64,000 nucleotides of DNA from Blastopirellula marina DSM 3645 (GTDB lineage: Bacteria > Planctomycetota > Planctomycetia > Pirellulales > Pirellulaceae): contig NZ_CH672377.1 in NCBI RefSeq assembly GCF_000153105.1, forward strand, positions 1,396,405-1,460,404. The letters are read 5' to 3'. Of this stretch, positions 9,621 to 18,208 are shown piece after piece. The notes below the pieces were generated by a model that was not told the DNA's origin, did no database searches, and saw nothing but the letters and a program-made list of their open reading frames with translations. Made by a program: the position numbers and the translations under genes. Positions within the stretch are counted from its first letter, which is position 1. Every line of letters begins with the position of its first letter.

Positions 9621-10361
9621 TTAAGCGCATGATTCCGACAATCCTTGAATCGCCGCTCGCCCCTGCCATTGGTGCGGAATATTTCGCATCAACAAGGCAT
9701 GATCCAAAGTGATTGAGTCAGTGGGGAAAATCGCCGCGTCGTCAAAGAAGCTCGATTCCATCCGTTCGAGCGATAGCGGCGCCACGTTCCAAGCGAACGT
9801 GCGTAGTTCGAGCCCGTCATATTGGTCCGGCGTTGATGTGGGCGAATAGCCGAGCGATCCGGCCTGAAAGAACGCCGACGCAGCTTGCAGCGATCCAAAG
9901 ATCGAATTCGACGGCAAACCGTCGGTCAAACGCCCCGCCACGGCGACATGAGCGGCGCCATCATCGCTGGTCATGGCGACTCGATAGTCGTTCCCCTGCT
10001 CTTCTACTTCAAACCGCGCATGGTGATGTTCACCCGGAAATAGTCGCCCACCAACCCAAGCGTTCAAGCGCGAGGAAGTGTCGCGACGCGGGATATAAAC
10101 TCCTTGCCTTGTTCGTCCCGACTCACCCCACTCGACCGCGATTCGATGCGCTCCGTTTTCCGAGGCAAGGCCCAAGAATTTCGACATCCCCAGCGGGCGA
10201 ATCTGCTTCAATCGGATCAGACAAATTCCGGCGACCCCCATTTCCCCGACCCGTTGGGGACGAAAAGGGCTGGGCAATTGCCGAGCAAGGACATCGGCAT
10301 CGACTCGAAAGTTGACAAGGATTCGACGATCGATGACGCCTTGCATGGTGGGAATTTTCAT
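9621..10361 (-). CDS. DUF2071 domain protein
   Basis: A 246-residue cytosolic protein of the DUF2071 (YqjF-like) family, which has a lipocalin/START-like beta fold and no established reaction. Recognisable parts are VIDRRILVNFRVDADVLARQLPSPF near the N-terminus and a later GVYIPRRDTSSRLNAWVGGRLFPGEHH. The start is ATG 10361 (MKIPTMQGV) with AAAGGAG 8 nt upstream; a longer frame to 10439 lacks a site. Its 3' end was duplicated with the neighbouring DUF1559 cassette and survives as a fragment at 7579-7720. It is divergent from the DUF1559 gene at 10826. Confidence 0.85.
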   Translation of the reverse strand: MKIPTMQGVIDRRILVNFRVDADVLARQLPSPFRPQRVGEMGVAGICLIRLKQIRPLGMSKFLGLASENGAHRIAVEWGESGRTRQGVYIPRRDTSSRLNAWVGGRLFPGEHHHARFEVEEQGNDYRVAMTSDDGAAHVAVAGRLTDGLPSNSIFGSLQAASAFFQAGSLGYSPTSTPDQYDGLELRTFAWNVAPLSLERMESSFFDDAAIFPTDSITLDHALLMRNIPHQWQGRAAIQGLSESCA

Positions 10362-10825
10362 CACGGCAGCTCCTTTCGAGAGCAACCGCGATTCCCGGGC
10401 GACAATAACTGCATCACGCTTTTCCGGCACGTCTCTCACGGATCATGGGGAGACAATTATGGACCAAAAGCTACGCGTCTACCATTCCTTACTGCCACTA
10501 TCCTCAGCAACAAATTATAAGATTTCCCCATGCGGAGTATGTGAAATATCGAAGGCCTGCAGCGCAATTGTTCATGGACTTCACTGCTTTTGCGCTGATA
10601 GTCTAAAGAAATAGCTTGGCGCACGAAGCGACGAAAGCTGCCTTCACCAAACCTGGCGACCATTAAGCACGACTTAACGGACGACAAACCGGCCGCTGAC
10701 AGGAGCCTCGATTTCGACCCCTTTCGCTCTTTTCCGAATTACGACTCAATCTCTCTCATGAAATCATTTGTCGATTTCTAGGAGGATGTTGCGCGGTTCA
10801 TTCTCTTCTTTTATATCGGTGACTT
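10362..10825. other. Divergent intergenic region with possible leader peptide
   Basis: These 464 bp separate the DUF2071 gene from the next DUF1559 gene. An AGGAGG at 10780-10785 is followed immediately by an ATG that opens a 16-codon frame (10786-10836). Its stop overlaps the DUF1559 start. No spacing is left between the Shine-Dalgarno and this ATG, so translation is doubtful. I see nothing else of note. Confidence 0.4.
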
Positions 10826-11782
10826 ATGCAACCTAATACGACTCTCCCAATTTTACGATCAGTTCGACGCGGTTTTACGCTCGTCGAACTTCTGGTGGTC
10901 ATCGCAATCATCGGCGTCTTGATCGCACTGCTGCTTCCCGCGGTTCAGCAGGCGCGGGAAGCGGCTCGCCGCATGCAGTGCACTAATCAGATGCGGCAGA
11001 TCGCTCTGGCTCAGCACAACTTTCATGATACGTTCCGCGAGCTTCCCCCCGGCAGTCAGGGGAATGACCCGTGGGGACGCGATTCATGGTCGTACTACGG
11101 TTTCATCCTGCCGTTCATCGAACAGACGGCCATGTATGAACAACTCGACTTCACGAACAAAATCAACGGCAATATCGGCTGGGGTGGAGATGCTCGCATC
11201 AATCTGCTGGAGACGATGATCTGTCCGTCGGACGACACGAACATTCAGGAAGAAGCGGTTCCCGAGTGGAGAAACGCGCTGCACAACTATGTCGTTTGCT
11301 ATGGCGACTCGAATTACAACTCCGGTACTCCTTGGAATGTGGTCGACGGCTACACCGGCACCGCCGGCATGTTTGTGCCGGAGAAACGAGCCAAGTTGCG
11401 TGACGCCACCGACGGCCTGTCCAACACGCTGCTCGTCTCTGAGATCATCACCCCGACGCAGCAAGACGTTTGGAGTTCGATGGGACGCACGCAGGTAGCG
11501 ATGGGCGCCGGCTTCACGACTTACTTGACGCCCAATGCGGACGCCAACGATCGGACCAATCGCTGCCATACCAATTTGGGCGGCGCGATGGGGGCAAAGT
11601 GCACGCAGCACGCCGATTGGGATTGGGGCGCCAATGTGGTCGCCGCGCGCAGTTGGCACACCGGCGGCGTGAACGCGGCGCTGGCGGATGGCTCGGTGCG
11701 GTTTGTTTCCGAAACGATCAACGTCACCACTTGGCGAAACCTGGGGGGGCGCAGCGACGGCCAGGTCGTCGGCGACTACTAA
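10826..11782 (+). CDS. DUF1559 prepilin-like protein
   Basis: A 318-residue DUF1559 protein. The leader (MQPNTTLPILRSVRRG) is followed by [19 protein letters not shown] and [12 protein letters not shown]. The C-terminal signature is HTGGVNAALADGSVRFVSE, with the usual H-x9-DG. The Trp/Gly-rich central region differs from the two copies at 6.2-9.3 kb. No Shine-Dalgarno sits at normal distance; the nearest AGGAGG is about 40 nt upstream. A small lipoprotein gene follows at 11842, matching the pairing seen elsewhere in the window. The protein is expected to be processed by prepilin peptidase and held in or exported through the cell envelope. Confidence 0.9.
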   Translation: MQPNTTLPILRSVRRGFTLVELLVVIAIIGVLIALLLPAVQQAREAARRMQCTNQMRQIALAQHNFHDTFRELPPGSQGNDPWGRDSWSYYGFILPFIEQTAMYEQLDFTNKINGNIGWGGDARINLLETMICPSDDTNIQEEAVPEWRNALHNYVVCYGDSNYNSGTPWNVVDGYTGTAGMFVPEKRAKLRDATDGLSNTLLVSEIITPTQQDVWSSMGRTQVAMGAGFTTYLTPNADANDRTNRCHTNLGGAMGAKCTQHADWDWGANVVAARSWHTGGVNAALADGSVRFVSETINVTTWRNLGGRSDGQVVGDY

Positions 11783-11841
11783 GCCCTGCTCTTTTCTCAC
11801 GAAACGTACTCCGCTTATTCTCTTCTTCGAGGAGCCACCCG

Positions 11842-12306
11842 ATGGCGATCCCCTCTGCGCGGTTTACCACTTGCGTCTCGATCCTATTGCTCGCTGCATC
11901 GCTTGGATGCAGCGGCGACGGAAAGAACCAAGTAGAAGGAGTCGCCACTTGGAATGGTCAACCCATTGAAAACGGCTATGTCGAACTAGCGCCGGTCGGC
12001 GGCGTTGGACAGTTCGCCAGCGCCGAGATCAAACAGGGAAAGTTCACTCTGCGAACTCTTCCCGGCCTGCGCCAAGTAAAAGTCACCGCCCACAAAAAGA
12101 TTGGTGAAACGGCGCCAACCGACCGGATTCCGAACCCGGAGCCGATCCTCTTTCAGTTCATCCCTGCGGAGTACAACAGCCAATCCGAACTTCAGATCGA
12201 CGTGAAAGGCAACACGCTCAAGCTCGAACTGCACGGGGACGAACTGACGCCCCACAAACTTTCTGCGGCCGATCAGCAACGGAAAAAAGTGCAAGGCGGC
12301 CAGTAG
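11842..12306 (+). CDS. Small lipoprotein next to DUF1559 gene
   Basis: A 154-residue predicted lipoprotein. A signal peptide (VSILLLAASLGC) ends at a lipobox Cys and is followed by a beta-rich domain (VEGVATWNGQPIENGYVEL). ATG 11842 has GAGGAG 9 nt upstream, which decides the start; an opening from 11470 in the same frame belongs to no real protein. It lies 59 nt after the DUF1559 stop. The V-x-G-x-A-T-W-N-G-Q-P-I-E-N motif parallels the G-x-V-T-V-N-G-K-P-V-E-N motif of the other lipoproteins, so I treat it as the same functional class. It converges on the hydrolase gene, with only 11 nt between them. Confidence 0.82.
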   Translation: MAIPSARFTTCVSILLLAASLGCSGDGKNQVEGVATWNGQPIENGYVELAPVGGVGQFASAEIKQGKFTLRTLPGLRQVKVTAHKKIGETAPTDRIPNPEPILFQFIPAEYNSQSELQIDVKGNTLKLELHGDELTPHKLSAADQQRKKVQGGQ

Positions 12307-12317
12307 CGTCCACCACG

Positions 12318-13088
12318 CTACACAAGCAATGCCGCCGCTTCCTCGCACTTTTCCCACGGCACGCCGTGGCCGCATGCTTCTAAGATCTGCAGCGTTGCGC
12401 AGGGCAAATGTTCGGCGTAGTACTCGCCGTGGGCTAGAGGGATCATTTTATCGTGCCGGCCCCAAACAAGCGTCGTCGGCTGCGTAACGCGGTGCAGATG
12501 TCGCGGAAGTTTGGGATCGTGCAAATACGGATTCCAACCGACGCGGGCCGTCGCTTCCCGCGCTCGCAGCCACATCAACATCCGCGAATCGTCAGGCGAA
12601 CTGGGGGTCGTCTCCAGCGCCGCGGCACTATTCGGATCGAAGAAGATCAACTCGCGAAGTTTGTCAAAGTCGTCAATAAACAGCTCTCCCATCGGCGCTC
12701 CTTCGACATGCAACCCGGCCGCGGAGATTAGTCCTAGTCGGCTGACCAATTGCGGTCTTAGAATCGCCAACTCCACCGCTAGCCAAGCGCCCAGCGAATA
12801 ACCGACCACCGGAACGTTCTCTAGCTCCAATGCCGCAAACAAATCTACGCAGTGCCAAGCCAGATCGTGAATGTCGAGGATGTCATTCAGCCCTTCGCTG
12901 AGAGCGAAACCAGGGTGCGCCGGCGCGTAAACGGTGTAGTGCTCAGCTAACTTGTGGTGAAAGGGGATCGCTTCGGTTTCGCCGCCGGCCGAGTGCAAAT
13001 AGACCAGCGGAGGACCTGCTCCCAAGGTCATCAATTGCGTTTTCTTTCCGCCGACGTGAAGAAAGCGATGCTGGACGTTGGGCGTCAT
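12318..13088 (-). CDS. Alpha/beta hydrolase
   Basis: A 256-residue alpha/beta-fold hydrolase. The nucleophile elbow is GYSLGAW (Ser about residue 98). The acid is likely the Asp of WGRHDKM and the base the His of CGHGVPW. An oxyanion-type LHSAGGE lies near residue 32. The fold covers esterases, lipases and C-C hydrolases, so the substrate cannot be read from this sequence. It starts 17 nt after the stop codon of the flavin-dependent oxidoreductase, which suggests one operon and a shared pathway, perhaps breaking down an oxygenated organic compound. That link is inference. ATG 13088 is a good start. Confidence 0.88.
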   Translation of the reverse strand: MTPNVQHRFLHVGGKKTQLMTLGAGPPLVYLHSAGGETEAIPFHHKLAEHYTVYAPAHPGFALSEGLNDILDIHDLAWHCVDLFAALELENVPVVGYSLGAWLAVELAILRPQLVSRLGLISAAGLHVEGAPMGELFIDDFDKLRELIFFDPNSAAALETTPSSPDDSRMLMWLRAREATARVGWNPYLHDPKLPRHLHRVTQPTTLVWGRHDKMIPLAHGEYYAEHLPCATLQILEACGHGVPWEKCEEAAALLV

Positions 13089-13105
13089 AATAAATCTCTC
13101 GATCG

Positions 13106-14248
13106 TTAGCGCTGGCTTTCAGCGCGAAGTTTTGGCATTACCTGCTCGGCAAACAGCGTCATATTCTTACAAGCCAACTCGTGCGGCAAGGTTCCTATTT
13201 GGAACAATCCCAACAAGTTGCCAACGCCGAGACGCTGCGAGTAAGTTTTCAGTTTTTCGCGCACAGTGTCCGGGCTGCCAACAATCGCGTAGCCGCCGCG
13301 CTCGATATCGTCGCGGGTTTGACAAGAAGTCATAAACTGTTGCAGTCCACGCTGAATGCCGGCGATCGAACGAACGCTGGTGTAGCCCGGCGGAAAGATG
13401 ACAAGTCCCTTCAACAGGTTCCTCACAAAGTACCAGAGGTGCTCTTCGTATTCGGCCCAGGCCTGCTCGTCGCTTTCGGCGACGTAGATCGGCAGCAGCC
13501 AGCCCAGTTGCTCGGGATCGGCCGTGTAGCCGTTCTTCTCGCACGCGTCGCGAAACAGATCAAAGTTGCGCTGAAAGAAGTCGAGATGAAAGTAAGGAAT
13601 CCCCATGTAGGCGAACCGCCGCTGGGCGACAAACTGGATCGTCTCTTTGCTGCCGGCCCCGGGAATCCAAATCGGCGGATGAGGCTGCTGAATCGGCCGC
13701 GGCCAAGGATTCACATAGCGGAGCTTCCAATGTTGGCCGTAATGCTCAAACGGGCCTGTCTCGGTCCAGCAGCGGAGCACCAGATCAAACGCTTCGCGAT
13801 ACATGCTGCGCGCATGCGTCGGATTGAGCGAGAAGCTGTAATACTCAGGACCGCCGCCAACCACGAGCCCCGCGATCAGCCGGCCGCCGCTGATGCAGTC
13901 GATCATCGCAAACTCTTCGGCTACGCGGGTCGGCGGGTTGTAGAGCGGCAACGCATTGCCGACCACCGCGATCTTGACGTTATTGGTCTGACGAGCCAGG
14001 ATCGAGGCCATCAGATTCGGGCTGGGCATCGTGCCGTAGGCGTTCTGATGATGCTCGTTAACGCAGACTCCGTCAAAGCCCAACTTGTCAGCCAAGACCA
14101 GTTGATCCAGATAGTCGTTGTATAACTGACCGCCGTGCTGCGAATCATACAGAGAATTGGGAACGGTGGTCCAAGCACTGTCGTATCGCTCCGCAAAATC
14201 GGCAGGCAACCGATCCCACGGCATGAGATGAAACGCAAAGAACTTCAT
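13106..14248 (-). CDS. LLM-class flavin-dependent oxidoreductase
   Basis: A 380-residue protein of the bacterial luciferase-like monooxygenase superfamily, which uses reduced flavin (FMN or F420) for oxidations. Visible signatures are GFDGVCVNEHHQNAYGTMPSPN (roughly residues 60-80), the VGNALPLYNPPTRVAEEFAMID stretch and RLIAGLVVGGG. I start at ATG 14248 (MKFFAFHLMPWDRLP); the frame extends 60 nt further but without support. It lies directly before an alpha/beta hydrolase with 17-nt spacing. Monooxygenase plus hydrolase is a common degradative pairing. Which flavin and which substrate cannot be stated from sequence. Confidence 0.88.
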   Translation of the reverse strand: MKFFAFHLMPWDRLPADFAERYDSAWTTVPNSLYDSQHGGQLYNDYLDQLVLADKLGFDGVCVNEHHQNAYGTMPSPNLMASILARQTNNVKIAVVGNALPLYNPPTRVAEEFAMIDCISGGRLIAGLVVGGGPEYYSFSLNPTHARSMYREAFDLVLRCWTETGPFEHYGQHWKLRYVNPWPRPIQQPHPPIWIPGAGSKETIQFVAQRRFAYMGIPYFHLDFFQRNFDLFRDACEKNGYTADPEQLGWLLPIYVAESDEQAWAEYEEHLWYFVRNLLKGLVIFPPGYTSVRSIAGIQRGLQQFMTSCQTRDDIERGGYAIVGSPDTVREKLKTYSQRLGVGNLLGLFQIGTLPHELACKNMTLFAEQVMPKLRAESQR

Positions 14249-14438
14249 AGCGGCGGTCCTGCGACTCGACAATTTCGGCCTGCGACAACGCCGTTTACCT
14301 TCGCCCAATCGGGGCGAAGTTGCAAGAGATGCTAATTAAGATCGCGTTCTCACTTCGATACGCGTTGGCATAGGCAGCCGCCGACCCGATGGAGATAGGT
14401 CTAGCGGCCGGTTGTTCATTCAGCGGCGCCGCCTGAAC

Positions 14439-14873
14439 CTACTTCGATTTCAAATCGAAATCGAACGTGTTGGCGCCTGACTTGACTTCGGCGGTGAGCG
14501 TCGTCTTGGCGTGATAAATGGCCGGCAGTTTCTCCGGTCTGCCGCTGCCTGGCTTTGAGTCGTCGGCTGGCCGCGCGGTTGTGATATAGACGTCGTTTTG
14601 ACCAAGCGGAGCGCCCGAGATGTCGTTCAACAGGTACAGTTGGTAGCGCCCTTCACTGTCAGTCTTTCCTGACGCCATACGGCCTACTTCGGTCGATTGA
14701 AACGAGACGGTCGCTTCGGGAAGCGGCTTGCCGTCCAGCGTGACGGTTCCGGTCACTTCGCCAAGATCGGGCAAATCACTGGCGCGATATTGCCCGCAAC
14801 CCACTATGGTGACCAGGATCAACAACGCGAGCAGACGTCCGCGAACAGCAACGATTGGAAATTGTGAAGCCAT
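14439..14873 (-). CDS. Small lipoprotein, carboxypeptidase regulatory-like
   Basis: A 144-residue predicted lipoprotein. Its signal peptide ends ILVTIVGC. The beta domain starts GEVTGTVTLDGKPLPEATVSF, clearly the same fold class as the lipoproteins at 5.8, 7.8 and 52.1 kb, and the C-terminus is ANTFDFDLKSK. ATG 14873 is chosen because the signal peptide begins there; an opening to 15014 runs into the DUF1559 gene. It follows the DUF1559 gene at 14986 by about 112 nt on the same strand. The function is unknown. Confidence 0.85.
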   Translation of the reverse strand: MASQFPIVAVRGRLLALLILVTIVGCGQYRASDLPDLGEVTGTVTLDGKPLPEATVSFQSTEVGRMASGKTDSEGRYQLYLLNDISGAPLGQNDVYITTARPADDSKPGSGRPEKLPAIYHAKTTLTAEVKSGANTFDFDLKSK

Positions 14874-14985
14874 CGGAATGTGATCTCTTAGGAGATTTTT
14901 TAGGTTCAAGACAGGAACGACTCGGCAAGCCGAATTGGAACCGCGGATTCGCGGCGTCCAATTCGCACCGACTAAAGGAACGCGG

Positions 14986-15921
14986 CTAGTTTTCCGCGAT
15001 GACTTGGCCGTCATTGATGGCGATCAAATATTCATACGGACTGTCGAGCGCGCTTCCATTGTTGTCTGGCGCAGCCGTTCGCAAAAACTGGACGTTCTCG
15101 GAGAGGAAGTGGACGCTGCCGTCAAATCGCAACGTTTGTGCGCCGCCGGGATGCAGACTGCTAAGCGCTTCGGCCGTTTGATTTGAAGTGCCTGTCGAAT
15201 CGTTGATTGGCCAACGTCCTGAAAGCCCGATGTCGTCCATGCAATCACCATCGCGGCCAAGCTGGCAACCGGCCCAACTCTTCAAGCACATGGTTTGGCC
15301 CTTTAACCGACTGGCGGCTTCCCCCACCGCCAACGTATTGCTCAGGCCGTCGGTCACATCACGTAGTTTTCGTCCAACGTTGGCGTAGAATCCGCCGTCG
15401 GCGCCGCTAAGATAACGTGCCGAACGCGAGTGATTGAAGGCAGCATAGTTAGACCCCGCGCCTTTCAAAAATCTTTGGGCTGGGTCTGCGACAGAAATGC
15501 CAACATCGGACGGGCAGCGATAAGCAGAAATGACGACCTTCGCCGCATCGTTCAATTGAGTGTCCAGGCGAGCTCCGTTGCCGATGCCGGCGCTGTCATA
15601 CAGACTGTTCTGCTCAATAAACGGCAAGATCAGCGCCGACCATGACCAACTCTCGACAAGGTCCCGCGTGTCCGAGCCGCTATCGTCCGGATCGTCGCCC
15701 GGAATAATACACAAGGGGGGCAGGGAGTTGAAAGTGTCATGATAGTTATGCAGTGCAAGTCCTATTTGCTTCAAATTGTTGCTGCATTGCATCCGGCGGG
15801 CTGCCTCGCGCGCTTGCTGCACGGCGGGCAATAACAGTGCAATGAGAACTCCAATAATGGCGATGACAACCAGGAGCTCCACCAAGGTAAAACCGCGTTT
15901 TGAAAAACGAAGAGAGGACAT
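14986..15921 (-). CDS. DUF1559 prepilin-like protein
   Basis: A 311-residue DUF1559 protein. [21 protein letters not shown] gives a short basic leader and a prepilin peptidase site, followed by the family helix and [18 protein letters not shown]. The end has HPGGAQTLRFDGSVHFLSE, an H-x9-DG-type signature. ATG 15921 is chosen over an in-frame site 66 nt upstream that lies in the leader. A strong promoter with a palindrome between its -35 and -10 boxes sits about 50-80 nt upstream, which gives this pair a regulation distinct from the duplicated cassettes. A lipoprotein gene follows. Confidence 0.9.
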   Translation of the reverse strand: MSSLRFSKRGFTLVELLVVIAIIGVLIALLLPAVQQAREAARRMQCSNNLKQIGLALHNYHDTFNSLPPLCIIPGDDPDDSGSDTRDLVESWSWSALILPFIEQNSLYDSAGIGNGARLDTQLNDAAKVVISAYRCPSDVGISVADPAQRFLKGAGSNYAAFNHSRSARYLSGADGGFYANVGRKLRDVTDGLSNTLAVGEAASRLKGQTMCLKSWAGCQLGRDGDCMDDIGLSGRWPINDSTGTSNQTAEALSSLHPGGAQTLRFDGSVHFLSENVQFLRTAAPDNNGSALDSPYEYLIAINDGQVIAEN

Positions 15922-15973
15922 ATCCAACCACCCGGTCACAAAAAAACAACGGATAATAGAGAATCTTTCCCCT

Positions 15974-16003
15974 ATATTACGGATCACTGATCCTTCATGT
16001 CAA
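15974..16003 (-). promoter_or_regulatory. Promoter with palindromic spacer, DUF1559 gene
   Basis: On the minus strand a perfect TTGACA, an 18-nt spacer and TAATAT. The spacer contains the perfect palindrome GGATCAgTGATCC (15981-15993), which could be an operator for a repressor that blocks polymerase binding. The start codon lies about 46 nt beyond the predicted transcript start. Confidence 0.65.
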
Positions 16004-16204
16004 GCATCCAGATCGCATTACGCATGAATCCTGCATACACTTCACGGATAACAATGGAGTTCCAGCCTCTCTGAGAAAATATCGCCGCTGTCCCTGCTCA
16101 TATAATCCACAATTTCCCCAAGATTGGCTTTTCCAACCGGTCCGCGTTATCTTGAAGGGGCTTTGGCTTCTCCCTTCCGATCTTCCTTTCCCGCCGCAGG
16201 TAGC

Positions 16205-17017
16205 ATGCATATGCTTCGTATCGCCCACTTCCTGACTACCGTAATTTTGTTGTGCGCTTCAAGCGTCGCCCTGGCCCAACCGAAGCCGGAACGTCAAAAC
16301 TTCACCATCAAAGGGCAAATCGTCGGCATGCAGGGAGCGATCATGCAAGTCAAAGCCGACGACGGCACCCCCTGGCTCTTGAAGGTGGAAGTCAAGCCGG
16401 AAGATATGCAACTATCCGGCGCCGCAGAACCAGGGTGGATCGCCCCCGGCATGTTTGTCAGCTTTACTGGCAAGTTTGATGGCCGGGGGAACTCGCAAGA
16501 GCCGGTATCAGAAGTGACCGTTTTCACTCCGCGTGAAGGAACTCCGCTGGGCGTGACCGAAGAAGAATCGCTCGACGGCATCAGCAGTCTGTTTGGGGGT
16601 GACGATGGATCTAGCAAGCCGAAGCGAAAAGCGGCGGACGAAATCACGACCTACCTGGTCAATGGACGCGTCGCCGGAGTTGCCCGCGACGGCAAGTTGA
16701 ATGTTGTCGCCGGCGGAACTCGGGTTAGCGTCGAACTGGCCGAAGACGCCGCCGTAAAAGTTTCAGTCTCGGACCCGCGATTGATTCGTCCCGGCGATAA
16801 GCTGGAAGCCGGCGGCTGGTACTACCAAAAAGGGCAGGGGATCATCTCCGGCAAACTTCTGATCGAAGCCCAACCGTTCGCGGCGCCAGAAGATCCCAAG
16901 AAGGCCCGCATCCGCGCTCGTGAAGAAGCGGAACGCGCCCGCAAGGGAGAAATGCCGAAAGCAGAGCCGGCCGCGGCTGCCGAAGACGAGGGAGTCAAAC
17001 CGGCCGCTGAGGAGTAA
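16205..17017 (+). CDS. Secreted or periplasmic hypothetical protein
   Basis: A 270-residue protein with a signal peptide (LTTVILLCASSVALA, cleaved before QPKPER). The mature part has two similar beta-rich segments: one begins IKGQIVGMQGAIMQVKADDGTPW, and the second begins YLVNGRVAGVARDGKLNVVAGG. Each looks like an OB-type or small beta barrel, probably an internal duplication. The tail is Ala/Glu-rich. ATG at 16205 and 16211 are both possible; AGG lies just upstream of the first. The function is unknown. It converges on the glycosyltransferase with a 6-nt gap. Confidence 0.75.
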   Translation: MHMLRIAHFLTTVILLCASSVALAQPKPERQNFTIKGQIVGMQGAIMQVKADDGTPWLLKVEVKPEDMQLSGAAEPGWIAPGMFVSFTGKFDGRGNSQEPVSEVTVFTPREGTPLGVTEEESLDGISSLFGGDDGSSKPKRKAADEITTYLVNGRVAGVARDGKLNVVAGGTRVSVELAEDAAVKVSVSDPRLIRPGDKLEAGGWYYQKGQGIISGKLLIEAQPFAAPEDPKKARIRAREEAERARKGEMPKAEPAAAAEDEGVKPAAEE

Positions 17018-17023
17018 GCGCCG

Positions 17024-18208
17024 TTAGCTCTCCGGACGCTTCCTTTCGCGAAGTTCTGCGAACAAATTCAAATGCCTGGTCGCTGCGGCGGTCAGGCTAT
17101 ATTTTTGGGTTACGTCAGCGCGAGCCGCTTCGCCCAACCGCTTGGCCGCCCGCGGCTGATGAATGACATTGATGATCTCGGCTTGCAGCGCGGTCGCGTC
17201 GTCGACCGGAAAGAGCAGTCCATTGCGACCCGATTCGACCAACTGACGATTGCCGGGAATATCGGTCGCGATCACCGGCAGGCCGGCCGCCATCGCTTCT
17301 AACAGCGAGAGAGACATCCCCTCTTCGTGCGAAGGAAGCAAGAAAAGGTCGGCCGCGTCTAGCAAATCCGAGACGTCATCAAAGACGCCAGGCAAGAAGA
17401 CGCGTTCCTGCAAGCCAAACGCGTTGATCCGCTCACGCAACTGCGATTCTTGCGGACCTTCGCCGACCAGGACCAGCTTGGCGTTGGGAAATCGCTGCAA
17501 AACATGCGGCCAGGCTTCAATCGCCGTGAGCAACCCTTTTTTGGGATGGAGCCGACCGGTATAGACGGCCAGCGGCGTGTCGTTGCGAAAGGAGAACAAC
17601 GGCTGTGCGCTTTGCAGCGCCATTCGCGCGTCAAAACGTCGCTGTTGATTGCCAGCGGACGGAATTGCGACGCCGTTGGGAATAAAGTGGAGCTTCGCCG
17701 GATCGTACCCCGCGGCCAACAACTCTTCGCGGATCGCGGCGCTCGGCGCGACGATCGCGTCGGCTTGCTGACAGACGGCGCGAATGCGGAGCCCGAAGTT
17801 CGCTTCGGCTTGCCAGCGACAATCGCCGGTCTCCCCTCCCCCTTCGGCTCTCAATACGATCGGAGTCGACGTGTTTTTCAGCCGTTCGACCGCCATGTAG
17901 GCGCTATGCTTGAGCATCGAAACATAGACGGCGTCTAGCTCGGCTTGATGTTTCTGCAGGTACTTTCCCAACGACATCATGTATCTCAGCGTCCCCCAGC
18001 CGCGCAGCTGAGGGTTGGGAAGTCGCAAAATCGGAATCTCGCGGTGGACGATCCGCTCTGGCCAGGCTTTGTGCCAACGCGCGGTCACGATCCGCACATC
18101 GGCCGCCTGGCGGCGCATCTGCTGGGCAAGATTGGCCATCACCATCTCGGCGCCGCCGACCAGCGGCCAAAAACGCCGCGTCACCATCGCGATGCGCATC
18201 TCGCTCAT
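17024..18208 (-). CDS. Family 4-type glycosyltransferase
   Basis: A 394-residue GT-B fold glycosyltransferase. The N-terminal domain starts MRIAMVTRRFWPLVGGAEM, with the Gly-rich loop typical of group 1. The donor half has AVYTGRLHPKKGL, VLVGEGPQ and the nucleotide-sugar motif PSHEEGMSLSLLEAMAAGLPVIATDIPG, where the E-x7-E spacing is intact. It should transfer a sugar to lipid-linked polysaccharide or surface glycan. The start overlaps the hpt stop by ATGA, so translation is coupled to hpt. A second, plus-strand family member lies at 19717, but the two are not adjacent. The acceptor is unknown. Confidence 0.92.
   Translation of the reverse strand: MSEMRIAMVTRRFWPLVGGAEMVMANLAQQMRRQAADVRIVTARWHKAWPERIVHREIPILRLPNPQLRGWGTLRYMMSLGKYLQKHQAELDAVYVSMLKHSAYMAVERLKNTSTPIVLRAEGGGETGDCRWQAEANFGLRIRAVCQQADAIVAPSAAIREELLAAGYDPAKLHFIPNGVAIPSAGNQQRRFDARMALQSAQPLFSFRNDTPLAVYTGRLHPKKGLLTAIEAWPHVLQRFPNAKLVLVGEGPQESQLRERINAFGLQERVFLPGVFDDVSDLLDAADLFLLPSHEEGMSLSLLEAMAAGLPVIATDIPGNRQLVESGRNGLLFPVDDATALQAEIINVIHQPRAAKRLGEAARADVTQKYSLTAAATRHLNLFAELRERKRPES

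Larger units (their letters stand above)
7744..9760 (-). repeat. Tandem duplication, copy B
   Basis: Copy B holds the 3' part of the intact DUF2071 gene, promoter, leader, DUF1559 gene, lipoprotein gene and terminator. It is the more complete copy because its DUF2071 gene is intact, so I infer that copy A derived from it. See copy A for the shared features. Confidence 0.8.

Noticed and set aside
13181-14125. Plus-strand open frame of 314 codons
   Set aside because: Antisense to the flavin-dependent oxidoreductase, whose family signatures are clear.
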